Both the position numbers and the translations under genes were made by a program. A DNA stretch of 64,000 bases from Bacillus fungorum (GTDB lineage Bacteria > Bacillota > Bacilli > Bacillales > Bacillaceae_G). Below are positions 9,277 through 18,128 of the stretch, in pieces (the stretch's first letter is position 1; each line of letters opens with the position of its first letter). The notes under the pieces are model-generated. The model did not search any database and had not been told where the DNA came from. It saw only the letters and a program-made list of their open reading frames with translations. The stretch covers positions 62,001 to 126,000 of the forward strand of contig NZ_NWUW01000010.1 of NCBI RefSeq assembly GCF_002746455.1. The letters are read 5' to 3'.

Positions 9277-9437
9277 AAATGTTTTTAGAAAATAATATTA
9301 TACAAGATTCCAAACATCATATTCTCATAATTTGTGACGTTTTTCCAAACATTTTTCGTCCATTTATGAAAAAATTGATATCAATCTATGAACATACGGA
9401 TATGATGTAATAAGCACACAAATAAAGGGGGCGTCTA

Positions 9438-9659
9438 ATGATTTATTTTTTAATGGCTCTCATTCACCTTATTATCCCTGCACTTATTGGACTTTCATTG
9501 TATTGGTACACGAAAAATCATAGTATTTTCTATGCTGTCCTCGGTGTCCTTCTTCCAGGTATTATTCTTATCACACTCTTCCGTATTCCATTTTTAAACT
9601 TAATTCCACTTATTACTGCTATCTTATTTCTCGTCTTCTTACCAAAAATAAAAAAATAG
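9438..9659 (+). CDS. Small hydrophobic protein, unknown function
   Basis: A 73-residue, almost entirely hydrophobic protein with two or three membrane segments and a basic KIKK end. AAAGGGGGCG precedes the start by a good distance. It ends in a terminator shared with the converging DMT transporter gene. Family not recognised. Confidence 0.65.
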   Translation: MIYFLMALIHLIIPALIGLSLYWYTKNHSIFYAVLGVLLPGIILITLFRIPFLNLIPLITAILFLVFLPKIKK

Positions 9660-9695
9660 GAAAGCAGATCATAGGTGATCTGTTTTCCTATTTTG
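9655..9695. terminator. Bidirectional terminator between convergent genes
   Basis: AATAGGAAAACAGATCA-type arms (AATAGGAAAGCAGATC with GATCTGTTTTCCTATT) with A and T runs on either side. It overlaps the end of the transporter gene. Confidence 0.85.
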
Positions 9696-10593
9696 ATACA
9701 GGTTCCCCCGCAGTAGAATGCACTTTTACTTTCTCCAATTTCACAAACCATAGGCCGAAAAAAATGATAATTCCACCGATTATTTGTTGAAACGATACAT
9801 ATTCATTTGCCCATACAGCTGCAAATAAAACAGCTACAAGTGGCGTTATATACATATATACCATCGTATGTGACGCGCCAATTTTTTGAACACCAACATA
9901 CCACATCACTAAACCAAATACTGTTACAAAGAAAATCGAATATAGTAAAGCAAATAGTGTCATTCCATGTGTAATATGAAATGGCATAATAAATACATGT
10001 GGTCCACTTAACAATAAAAGCGGAATCGCGCCAACTAATGCTGACCATGCAGTAACACGTAGTGCTGAATATTTTTTAATTAATGGACCTGCTAAAATAG
10101 GATAAAGCCCCCAGCATATTGATGTAATGAGCCCAACTCCATTTCCATAAAAAGAACTAGCAAGTGACTGCCCTGCTACTAAAACTAACGCTGCACCACC
10201 AAAGGCAATGATAGAACCAATGAGCTTTCGAGAAGAAAACTTTTCTTGTTTCAAAAAAATCGCAAATACAGTTGTAAAAATAGGTGAAATAGAAATGATT
10301 AAAGAGGCATTTGTAGCGGATGTATATTTGACAGTTTCCATAAATAATGTTTGATACAGTACAATACCTACAACGCTAACGATGATTAATCTAGGTATAT
10401 CCTTTCGCTCCATATAAACCGACTTTTCAATAAAAAATGTAAGAAGTAACATAAGCGGTGCCGCCGATATCATTCGAAGTGCAGTAAACTCAATTGCTGT
10501 AAATTCTAAAAGTCCATATCTCGCAATCGTATAGTTAATCCCCCAAATGATAACGACTGCTAAAATTAATAACTCAATCCCCCATCTTCTCAT
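9688..10593 (-). CDS. EamA/DMT-family transporter
   Basis: A 301-residue protein of ten predicted helices made of two EamA repeats, the drug/metabolite transporter fold. The IWGINYTIARYGL near the N-terminus and the later SICWGLYPILAGPL are the usual start-of-repeat signatures. Such proteins export amino acids, nucleobases or other metabolites; the substrate cannot be predicted. The SD GGAGGGG precedes ATG 10593. Single-gene unit ending at the bidirectional hairpin. Confidence 0.88.
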   Translation of the reverse strand: MRRWGIELLILAVVIIWGINYTIARYGLLEFTAIEFTALRMISAAPLMLLLTFFIEKSVYMERKDIPRLIIVSVVGIVLYQTLFMETVKYTSATNASLIISISPIFTTVFAIFLKQEKFSSRKLIGSIIAFGGAALVLVAGQSLASSFYGNGVGLITSICWGLYPILAGPLIKKYSALRVTAWSALVGAIPLLLLSGPHVFIMPFHITHGMTLFALLYSIFFVTVFGLVMWYVGVQKIGASHTMVYMYITPLVAVLFAAVWANEYVSFQQIIGGIIIFFGLWFVKLEKVKVHSTAGEPVSK

Positions 10594-10697
10594 GCGTATC
10601 CCCTCCGCAAATAAAATTATACAGAAAATTCAATTACATGTACATTTCATTATGTGAAAAAATTTTCGCATTTGTATGGAGAGTTTTGTTTTGGTGC

Positions 10698-10853
10698 ATG
10701 AAATTATATCGGTGATTTTTTAAATATATCGACTTATCAACAAAAAACAACAATAATGGAAAATCCAATCAGCCCTCACAAATTGAGTGTTTACAAACAG
10801 TTAATGCGGAATAAAAAAGGTGGTTCCAAAACACATTTTGGAACCACCTTTTC
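10698..10853. repeat. Intergenic repeat unit with ATATCG motifs and terminal hairpin
   Basis: Starts with ATGAAATTATATCG (10698-10711), has a second ATATATCGAC shortly after, and ends in the CCAAAA-N-ATTTTGG hairpin. The same 14-mer and a similar hairpin core recur at 46013-46089 in a shorter arrangement, which suggests a dispersed repeat family. Confidence 0.45.
10813..10853 (-). terminator. Terminator of the HesB-like gene
   Basis: A 17-pair stem (AAAAGGTGGTTCCAAAA and complement) with a short loop and flanking A and T runs. Confidence 0.88.
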
Positions 10854-10857
10854 TTTC

Positions 10858-11181
10858 TTACACTCGAACGTGTAACTTCATATTTGGATTATAAAATTGG
10901 CTCGGGCTCTTTAGCTGAAAAGTTCCTCCACCTTCATGCCAATCAACTGTTAACTTATCATCCATAAATACAAGCTTTGTGCGATCTGCGATAAAATTCA
11001 TTGCGCTAGATTCGATATCCACATCACGCTCATCTTTTTCTGCTACAGCTACTAAATCGATAATTCCGCTCATTACACAACCGCAACCTTCATTATCATA
11101 AAATAACTTTATATATTTTGCTTCATTTGGAATCGTATCCATAATCTTTTTATATGCTGCTTCTGTTACAGTAACGTACAT
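10858..11181 (-). CDS. HesB/IscA-like iron-sulfur biosynthesis family protein
   Basis: A 107-residue protein with the HesB-like fold pattern, starting VTEAAYKKI and containing NEGCGCVMSG, a paired-cysteine region that may bind iron or a cluster. It resembles the YqkB-like branch rather than classical A-type carriers, because the C-terminal CGCG motif is missing (the end is HVRV). Role inferred: Fe-S cluster handling in the cytoplasm. Monocistronic with its own terminator. Confidence 0.7.
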   Translation of the reverse strand: MYVTVTEAAYKKIMDTIPNEAKYIKLFYDNEGCGCVMSGIIDLVAVAEKDERDVDIESSAMNFIADRTKLVFMDDKLTVDWHEGGGTFQLKSPSQFYNPNMKLHVRV

Positions 11182-11367
11182 ATGTTAATCTTCATCCTCT
11201 CTCGTCTCATTCATATATTGTACCACTATTTTTCTAAAACATTGTATACTGAAGATTAAGACTAATATAGAATATGTACTGTACCAATAGTGTAAACACT
11301 ATCAAATTTTTATTCAAAAAAAGGAAATCCCTCTCAAATAAGTGATCTCCCTTTTAAAAATAATTTT

Positions 11368-12588
11368 TTATGATATCGGCAATATAACCTTCACCGTCGT
11401 TCCAACCCCAACTTCACTTTCAAAACTCATTTTACCGTTGTGGTCTTTAATAATTTTTTCTGTCACTACTAAACCTAAACCTGTTCCCGTTTCTTTCGTT
11501 GTGTAAAAAGCTTCATTTAGCTTCGGAATTTTGTCTTTTGGAATGCCGCAACCTTCATCCTTAACTTGAACAATGATTGCATCTTCTACAGTCACTTTAA
11601 TCGTAATCGTTCCGCCAACTGACATTGCTTCAATCGCATTTTTAATTAAATTAAAAAATACTTGTTTTAATCGTTTTTCATCACATGTAATTGGTGGTAT
11701 GTCTTTACTATAAATACCTTGTATGTGCACTCCCTGCTTAAAAGCAGGCTTCCCCATAACTCGAATAACATAAGCGATAATTTCTTCTATATTATGAATT
11801 TCTGATTCTGGTGATTTAGATTTCTCAAATCCACTAAGTTCTGTAGCAATTGTATGAATTCGTTCTACTTCTTGTTTCATAATATCACTATATATTTTAT
11901 CCTCTGGATATTTATTCGCTTGCTTATTCACAAATTTATTTAAATTCGCTAGCGGTCCTCTAATTTTGTCACCAATAACTGTTGCCATTTTCCCAACAGT
12001 TGCTAGTTTTTCTGTTTGTTTTATTTCTTTATCCATCATCTCAAGCGTACGAACGTAAGACTGAAATCTCAAAAACATAATCCAACATATGATAGTAAAT
12101 ACACTATATAATGCCATTGGAATTAAAACGAGTGACGATTGAATAATGATTCCTATAAGAGCGTACTTTCCAACAAGTATCCCCGTAACTAACCAAAAAT
12201 ACCTTTTGTTCACAAAGATTGGTGCAAATAAAATAAAAAATACTTCTACTATATTCCCACCATCAAACTCAGCATCAATACCGTAGTAAATCATAAAATT
12301 ATGGATAAAATCTAATAGATTATATCCAATTAGAATAATATACTTTACTGCAAATGGATTTTTCCATTTCATAAAGTATATTCCAATGCAAAATAAGATC
12401 ACCATCAGAAAATAGAGCCATAAACCTAAACCATCTTCAAATTCTCCTACTCCTTCTTGCTCTCCTCCTATTAAAGGTACAATAAATTCGTAGGCAAGAT
12501 CATATACAAAAAATATAATAAAAAATAAACTTAAAAATATTTTCAGCGCCTTTATTTCTTCATTTTTAAATATATCGTCTTTATTCAT
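11368..12588 (-). CDS. Sensor-kinase paralogue lacking the phosphoacceptor histidine
   Basis: A 406-residue protein with six N-terminal helices, a linker, a HisKA-like helix pair and a HATPase_c domain with a normal N-box (NLIKNAIEA), DEGCGI and GTGLGLVV. Where the upstream paralogue has VGHEIKNPLASL, this one has IGDKIRGPLANL, so Asp207 replaces the histidine. It overlaps the upstream kinase gene by four bases (ATGA). It probably still binds ATP but cannot autophosphorylate in the usual way; it may pair with its neighbour. No response regulator is adjacent. Confidence 0.85.
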   Translation of the reverse strand: MNKDDIFKNEEIKALKIFLSLFFIIFFVYDLAYEFIVPLIGGEQEGVGEFEDGLGLWLYFLMVILFCIGIYFMKWKNPFAVKYIILIGYNLLDFIHNFMIYYGIDAEFDGGNIVEVFFILFAPIFVNKRYFWLVTGILVGKYALIGIIIQSSLVLIPMALYSVFTIICWIMFLRFQSYVRTLEMMDKEIKQTEKLATVGKMATVIGDKIRGPLANLNKFVNKQANKYPEDKIYSDIMKQEVERIHTIATELSGFEKSKSPESEIHNIEEIIAYVIRVMGKPAFKQGVHIQGIYSKDIPPITCDEKRLKQVFFNLIKNAIEAMSVGGTITIKVTVEDAIIVQVKDEGCGIPKDKIPKLNEAFYTTKETGTGLGLVVTEKIIKDHNGKMSFESEVGVGTTVKVILPIS

Positions 12589-13841
12589 ATGGTAACTCCT
12601 AGCTTTTCTCCCACTTGGATTTCATTATTTCCACACTGCTTTGGGAGAATGATGTCTATTCTAGTTCCAATATCTCTTTCACTTGAAATATGTAATTCAC
12701 CAAGATGCTGCTCGGTAACAATTCGATTCGCTACCGTAAGTCCCAGGCCAATTTTATCTTGTTTCGTTGTATAAAAGGCCTCTTTAACACGGGCCAAATT
12801 TTCCTTCTTAATACCGTAACCATTATCGATTACACTTAGCATTACATAATCTTGTCCTTTATTTTCTAATCGTAAATCTAATGTGCCACCTTGCTCCATT
12901 GCCTCCAGAGCATTTTTTATGACATATAGCAAGACCCCTCTTATTTTCCGCTCATCACATTCAACTTCTATCGCCTTTTCTTCTACACTAGAAATAAGCT
13001 GAACGTTGGATTCATTCATTTTTTCGCGAAGAATTGTTATTGCTTGTAATGCAATTTCTCCTATATTATGTTTCTTATAAATAGGGGGTTTACATGTAGC
13101 AACTTCCATCAATTCACTTATCATACTATTCATATTTTCTATTTCAAAAATCATCTGTTTGTAAATAGGGTCCTCTCCATGCTTCTCCCGTTGTAATTGC
13201 GTAAATCCTTTTAATGAAGCAAGTGGATTTTTAATTTCATGTCCTACTGTCGCTGCCATTTTTCCGATTACTGCTAATTTTTGTGATTCACTAGCAATCT
13301 TAATACTTTCCTTTACCGCTAAAAGGTATTGTATAAATCGATTTAAAATGATGTATGCTGCTATTAATACAAGTGTATACATAATGAGGAACATAAACGC
13401 TTTTACTTCCTCTAATACAAATAAATAAATCACATATTTCCCTACAATGGTCGAAAGTACAAATACAAAATACTTTTTATTTAAAAATATAGGTACAAAG
13501 AAAATGAAAATGATTTCTATTATATTTACCGCATCAAATAACGCCTTATTATAGAGAATATACGAAATTATATTAACGATTTCTATCCCTATGTATACGA
13601 ATATATATGTATATTTAACAAGGTTTGCTTTCTCTCTTTTTACTAAGTATATATTCGCGCATAGTATTGCTATTCCACATAAAACTTGCCACATTCCTCT
13701 ATGCCAGTTTTCTATTAATGCTTTATTTTCTAATACGATTGCATAAGAAACTTGGTATACACCAACAGCGACATACAACACCCATAAAAAAATTTTTGCA
13801 TTCCTTTCTTCTTCTTTATATGATAGAAAACTTTCTTTCAC
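12585..13841 (-). CDS. Orphan multi-pass sensor histidine kinase
   Basis: A 418-residue kinase with six hydrophobic N-terminal segments, H-box VGHEIKNPLASLKGF (His201), N-box VIKNALEAMEQGG, a DNGYGI motif and GLGLTVAN. The H-box matches Spo0-type kinases of Bacillus. No regulator lies nearby, which fits an orphan kinase feeding a phosphorelay such as Spo0F; that is inference. A GTG start at 13841 follows AAGGGG. First gene of a two-kinase operon; an 18-base palindrome lies about 37 bases upstream. Confidence 0.88.
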   Translation of the reverse strand: MKESFLSYKEEERNAKIFLWVLYVAVGVYQVSYAIVLENKALIENWHRGMWQVLCGIAILCANIYLVKREKANLVKYTYIFVYIGIEIVNIISYILYNKALFDAVNIIEIIFIFFVPIFLNKKYFVFVLSTIVGKYVIYLFVLEEVKAFMFLIMYTLVLIAAYIILNRFIQYLLAVKESIKIASESQKLAVIGKMAATVGHEIKNPLASLKGFTQLQREKHGEDPIYKQMIFEIENMNSMISELMEVATCKPPIYKKHNIGEIALQAITILREKMNESNVQLISSVEEKAIEVECDERKIRGVLLYVIKNALEAMEQGGTLDLRLENKGQDYVMLSVIDNGYGIKKENLARVKEAFYTTKQDKIGLGLTVANRIVTEQHLGELHISSERDIGTRIDIILPKQCGNNEIQVGEKLGVTI

Positions 13842-13877
13842 TTCAACACCCCTTCAAAATAATGTCTCGAAGAATAC

Positions 13878-13895
13878 CATTTATTATAATAAATG
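13878..13895. promoter_or_regulatory. Perfect 18-base palindrome upstream of the kinase pair
   Basis: CATTTATTATAATAAATG is fully self-complementary and lies 37-54 bases before the GTG of the kinase operon, where an operator would act. It is AT-rich like PerR/Fur-family boxes but does not match their consensus well. Confidence 0.45.
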
Positions 13896-14081
13896 ATTTT
13901 CATAGACAAACAAAGATAAATCGAACATTTGAGGAAAATCATCCCAATAGAGCAAAGTATCTTCAGACTATATAAGCATAAAAGCTATAAACAATAATAC
14001 GTATATTATGGGCGCAAAAAAATAAAAAAGCATAACGACGCTTTTTGGATAGAGCATATAAATAGGATAGGGGGATAATTT

Positions 14082-14891
14082 ATGTTTGTTACCGTTGAGA
14101 AAGATGTTCATATTTTTGTGCAAGACGTCAATCCCGGCCCCGGTAGTAAAACTGTTTTCTTCGTCCATGGCTGGCCTTTAAATCATCAAATGTACCAATA
14201 TCAACTTAATGTATTACCACAGCACGGTTTCCGCTGCATCGCTATGGATATACGCGGAAACGGGCAATCTGATAAACCATGGACTGGTTACACATACGAT
14301 CGTTTAGCAGACGATATTGCCATCGTTCTAGAAGCACTTCAAGTAGAAAATGCTACATTAGTCGGTTTCTCAGTAGGTGGTGCTCTTTCTATTCGGTATA
14401 TGTCCCGCTATAATGGTCATCGTATTTCTAAACTTGTATTAGTTGATGCTGTTTCCCCCTCTTTCGTTAAAAATCAGGAATCTCCCTATGGTGTCCCAAA
14501 AGAACAAGCAGATACCCTCATTAATCAAATGTATGCCAATCTACCAAAATTTTTAAATGATGTATCTTTATCATTTTTCAATAGAAATTTAGGGTCTGCT
14601 ACGTTAGAATGGTTTTCTTATCTCGGTATGCAGTCTGCTTCCTACGCTCTCATCAAAATATTGCAAGCAGCCGCAAATGAAGATGTAACGAAAGATTTAA
14701 GTAAAATTAACGTCCCAACAAAAATATTCCACGGTGTTCACGATCAACTTATCCCTTACAAAAGTGCTGAACTCACGCAAAAACGGATTAAAAATTCTCA
14801 GTTACATCCTCTTACAAATAGCGGTCACGGCTCTCCAATCGATCAAGCGGATGAATTAAATGAGGAACTTATAAAGTTTTTGCATTCATAA
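14082..14891 (+). CDS. Alpha/beta hydrolase
   Basis: A 269-residue alpha/beta hydrolase with the oxyanion region HGWP, the nucleophile elbow GFSVGG (Ser97), a late acid in GVHDQLIP (about Asp221) and histidine in NSGHGSP (about His249). The DIRGNGQSDKP segment is typical of the haloperoxidase/esterase branch. No lid domain or signal peptide, so cytoplasmic; substrate unknown. AGGGGGATAATTT precedes ATG 14082. Monocistronic. Confidence 0.88.
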   Translation: MFVTVEKDVHIFVQDVNPGPGSKTVFFVHGWPLNHQMYQYQLNVLPQHGFRCIAMDIRGNGQSDKPWTGYTYDRLADDIAIVLEALQVENATLVGFSVGGALSIRYMSRYNGHRISKLVLVDAVSPSFVKNQESPYGVPKEQADTLINQMYANLPKFLNDVSLSFFNRNLGSATLEWFSYLGMQSASYALIKILQAAANEDVTKDLSKINVPTKIFHGVHDQLIPYKSAELTQKRIKNSQLHPLTNSGHGSPIDQADELNEELIKFLHS

Positions 14892-15056
14892 AAACTTATG
14901 CCAAATCGTGTCGATATGAACGCAGTTTTTGAAAAGATTAAAATTCACACATTTCTCACAAATCAATCAATAAAACGATTACATTTTTATTTATACTAAA
15001 TGTACAGGTAATACTCCCTAAACCCAGCTTGTCTGGTTACCCCGTTAAATACTATA

Positions 15057-15094
15057 AAAAAGAACTTGTATCGTTATACAAGTTCTTTTTGTTT
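15057..15094 (-). terminator. Terminator of the LTA-synthase-like gene
   Basis: AAAAGAACTTGTA pairs with TACAAGTTCTTTT around a TCGT loop, with T runs on the far side. Confidence 0.88.
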
Positions 15095-15096
15095 TT

Positions 15097-17250
15097 CTAT
15101 TTAAAAAGTATATCTTTACTATACTGCTTTCCAGCAAGTAAATCATATTGAATCATTTTATATTGCTCTAACATTTCTTTTTGTTCTTTTGTTAAATCGG
15201 TTATCTCTTCTCCATCTTTATTAACCTTTAACTCATCTCTAAGAACCGGTATTTCTTTATGCATTTTCGATAAAAATTGATAAAATGGTGATTGATTTAA
15301 TCCTGCATAATCAAACACAAGACTAGAGAAATAAATTGGGCTTACTAAACCTAAATTATCATTTGGTAAATCGAAATTCGCATACATTAACAAAGGTGTT
15401 TCTGACATAATTAATCTTTCTCTTACCGTCTCTTCATTTTCTATATATCCTGCTTCTTTATAAATGGATTTATTAGTACCTAACATAGGTAAATGGTCTC
15501 CAAAGAAGACTAATAAAGTAGGTCTGTCTAAATCGTTAAGCTGCTCAATTAAATATTGCAACGCTTCATCCGACAGTCTTACCCCTTCTGTATATGATTC
15601 TAATTCTGCCTTCGATTCCTCTTCTGTTAATCCACTAATTTCTACTTTATTTTCTCCAAACATATTTGGCGTATATGGAAAATGATTTTGCATCGTCACC
15701 GCATGAATAAACGTAGGTTGTTTTCTCTTTTTTAATTCATCTATTATTTCTTTACTCATAGATAAATCACCAATATTATCTCCAACCGCTTCTTTATTTT
15801 TCATCGTGTCTTCTGCATTAAAATTATCGAATCCCAATGTTTTATATACATCTTCTCGTTTATAAAACGATCGGTTAAAAGCATGAATTGCACTTGCATA
15901 ATATCCTTGTTTTTTTAATTCACTTGCAATGGATGGAATCTCTTTTTGACTTGGAACGGCTTGTTGATATGGTATAGAACCAGGCATTAAGAGACTCATT
16001 GAGTAACTCGTTAATGCTTCAAATTCTGTATTCGCTGTATTCCCTCCAAATGTAGGAGCTATCGTTTGTCCGCCTGGGAAATTCTCTGTATAATGATGTA
16101 AATTCGGCACTGGATCTTCGCTAAATGAAAGATCCGTTAATTTTGTCGGATCCCAAAATGCCTCACTCATAATATATATAATGTTCGGCTTCTCTGCCTT
16201 TTTTTGCACTTTTACTTTTCCGCCATATTGCTTTTCTATATCCTTCGCAATTTGCTGCATATTTTCTTTTGAATATTCCTCTGGCTCTTTAATGACTGTC
16301 GTATCTAAGTTACTTAAAAATCCAATAACAAAACCATTCACCTTATAATTTGCAGCTTGATTCCACGGACGGATGTCTACCCCAGCTTTTGTAAATATAT
16401 TATTCATAAAGGTAATAGGGTAGTTACTATATGCATACAACATAAACGCAGAGCCACATATTAAAAGAATCCTCATAATAATATGTGATTTTATAACTGG
16501 AATATACTTTCGTATATATATAACTACACACACAATCAAAATAATAGCTACTACTGCCAGGAACATATTCCAAAAACTAAAATAATCCATGACCATCGGT
16601 ATAACGGAATCCATATGACCAATCTGTGTGAAATCAGACGGGTAGAATGGCTCTCCTCTAAAAATGAGCTTAAAATGGTTCACCATCACAAAAATAATCA
16701 AAACTAAGCTAGTTATCGTTGTACTTAAGAAAACTCTGCCAAGCAAATTATATGCAAAAACGTATACCATATAAATAAATAACAGGCTCAATATATACTG
16801 TCCATATTGTAAATACACCCATGTATTTACTACTATAAGATTCATATCCTCCTGTATCAGGATATACATCCAATTCATTGTATGAGCAATTAAAAATAAT
16901 ACGACATAAACTCGAATAGCCGGCCTAAGCTTATGACTGATACCTTTATTTAAATGAATGATGTATAGTAGTACACTCCACAAAACAATAATGAGTATAC
17001 TTAGCTGGATTTTCCCATTAAAAAATTCTTTCGTTCTCTCGAATTCGAAAGACCTTAACATAACAAAAAACAGCGTTTCTAAACAAATCGCCCACATTCC
17101 ACTAAGAATGATAGAAATTAATAGGTTCTTCCTCGGCTCCTGAGGAGAAAAACTAAGATAAAATTCATCTCTTCTTCGTTGTTGTGTTAAAACATTAAAA
17201 AGCAATTTATTCCCTCTTTCCTTTACCCTTCGTCTCGCATCAACAAACAT
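15097..17250 (-). CDS. LTA-synthase-family phosphoglycerol transferase (sulfatase fold)
   Basis: A 717-residue protein with a basic cytoplasmic N-terminus, about seven membrane segments (residues 45-290) and a large extracellular sulfatase-fold domain. The domain has IIYIMSEAFWDP (metal-binding Glu), FGGNTANTEFEALTSYS (the threonine is the expected phosphoglycerol-accepting nucleophile) and VFFGDHLPML (metal-binding Asp-His). This is the LtaS/MdoB-like family that adds glycerol phosphate to envelope polymers. It is longer at the N-terminus than typical LtaS and has the GNTANTEFE rather than the GKTSD motif, so it may be a paralogue rather than the main synthase. Confidence 0.85.
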   Translation of the reverse strand: MFVDARRRVKERGNKLLFNVLTQQRRRDEFYLSFSPQEPRKNLLISIILSGMWAICLETLFFVMLRSFEFERTKEFFNGKIQLSILIIVLWSVLLYIIHLNKGISHKLRPAIRVYVVLFLIAHTMNWMYILIQEDMNLIVVNTWVYLQYGQYILSLLFIYMVYVFAYNLLGRVFLSTTITSLVLIIFVMVNHFKLIFRGEPFYPSDFTQIGHMDSVIPMVMDYFSFWNMFLAVVAIILIVCVVIYIRKYIPVIKSHIIMRILLICGSAFMLYAYSNYPITFMNNIFTKAGVDIRPWNQAANYKVNGFVIGFLSNLDTTVIKEPEEYSKENMQQIAKDIEKQYGGKVKVQKKAEKPNIIYIMSEAFWDPTKLTDLSFSEDPVPNLHHYTENFPGGQTIAPTFGGNTANTEFEALTSYSMSLLMPGSIPYQQAVPSQKEIPSIASELKKQGYYASAIHAFNRSFYKREDVYKTLGFDNFNAEDTMKNKEAVGDNIGDLSMSKEIIDELKKRKQPTFIHAVTMQNHFPYTPNMFGENKVEISGLTEEESKAELESYTEGVRLSDEALQYLIEQLNDLDRPTLLVFFGDHLPMLGTNKSIYKEAGYIENEETVRERLIMSETPLLMYANFDLPNDNLGLVSPIYFSSLVFDYAGLNQSPFYQFLSKMHKEIPVLRDELKVNKDGEEITDLTKEQKEMLEQYKMIQYDLLAGKQYSKDILFK

Positions 17251-17409
17251 ATTGTCCTATACAAAATACCATATTTGTATGCAGTTAGTCTCCCTATGTG
17301 TTTGTATTATACACGTGTATCCTTAATTTCCCCTTAAAAAATACAACTTCTTCATCTCTATATTCTAGTAGTATAAATGAACTACGCTTCACTAAATTAT
17401 TACCATAAG

Positions 17410-17440
17410 AAAAAGAACCTACCAACACGGATAGGTTCTC
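17410..17440 (-). terminator. Terminator after the small membrane-protein gene
   Basis: AGAACCTA and TAGGTTCT arms around CCAACACGGA, with an A run on one side. Confidence 0.7.
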
Positions 17441-17469
17441 CTTCATTCTAACAGACATGAGCATATGTA

Positions 17470-17700
17470 TTATATAAGAGAATACATCCATACTTTCCAT
17501 ATAATACATACAAGTACGATAACTACAAAATCAAAAAGATCTAATCTCGGACCCTTTTTCATATTCATCTCTAGCCACATATGAACCCATTTCACTTTTG
17601 TATATTTTTGAATGTTTTTCTTTGCAAATCGGTAAATGAGCAGTTGCATAATAAAAAATCCGACTACGAAAATAAACAATAGAATGAGAAAATCGACCAC
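17470..17700 (-). CDS. Small two-helix membrane protein
   Basis: A 76-residue protein with two hydrophobic segments joined by a basic loop (YRFAKKNIQKYTKVK). The GTG at 17700 follows GGGAGG at six bases and is preferred to an ATG further upstream inside the preceding gene. It is the second gene of a pair with the 98-residue protein, 11 bases apart. Function not recognised. Confidence 0.6.
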   Translation of the reverse strand: MVDFLILLFIFVVGFFIMQLLIYRFAKKNIQKYTKVKWVHMWLEMNMKKGPRLDLFDFVVIVLVCIIWKVWMYSLI

Positions 17701-17711
17701 TACATTCCTCC

Positions 17712-18008
17712 CTATTTTTGCAGCGATTTTTCTACTAGCTGATTTCTCAAAACCCACTCTTCAAATTGAGCACTTCCAAATTCCCAACTAAGATCACGAG
17801 CATGTACAGAAAAAACGTAATAACCAGCATATTCGTCCATAAATCTACCTGTCTCGATTTCATCTTTCTGAAGACCATATGCTCCAAAATTAAAATACAC
17901 ATCCCACACGTCTTCATTCTTCCGCTTATAAGCAATCGATTCCATATCACATTCTGTTCCGAAATAATCAAGATGTAAATGTACGCTATCATCATATTCG
18001 TACTCCAT
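17712..18008 (-). CDS. Hypothetical acidic cytoplasmic protein
   Basis: A 98-residue soluble protein, acidic at its N-terminus (EYEYDD), rich in aromatic residues and without signal or membrane segments. AAGGGGTG precedes ATG 18008. It is followed closely by the small membrane protein. No family recognised. Confidence 0.6.
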   Translation of the reverse strand: MEYEYDDSVHLHLDYFGTECDMESIAYKRKNEDVWDVYFNFGAYGLQKDEIETGRFMDEYAGYYVFSVHARDLSWEFGSAQFEEWVLRNQLVEKSLQK

Positions 18009-18128
18009 TTTATCACCCCTTATATTTGTACTTCTTTATCACCAAAAAAATTCCTGCTATCTACACTCACATATGGGCACTTACCTACATATCATGCTTG
18101 TAGAGTAACTTCTAGGAGGTGTTATATA

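Noticed and set aside
13968..14168. Minus-strand open frame across the hydrolase start
   Set aside because: Overlaps the N-terminal coding part of the alpha/beta hydrolase and has no SD.
17294..17509. Minus-strand 71-codon frame
   Set aside because: It starts within the end of the small membrane-protein gene, runs through that gene's terminator, and has no SD.
18020..18128. Possible TPP riboswitch before the NitT/TauT importer
   Set aside because: None of the conserved CTGAGA or GAACCTG elements is present, so a thiamine-precursor role is not supported by leader RNA.
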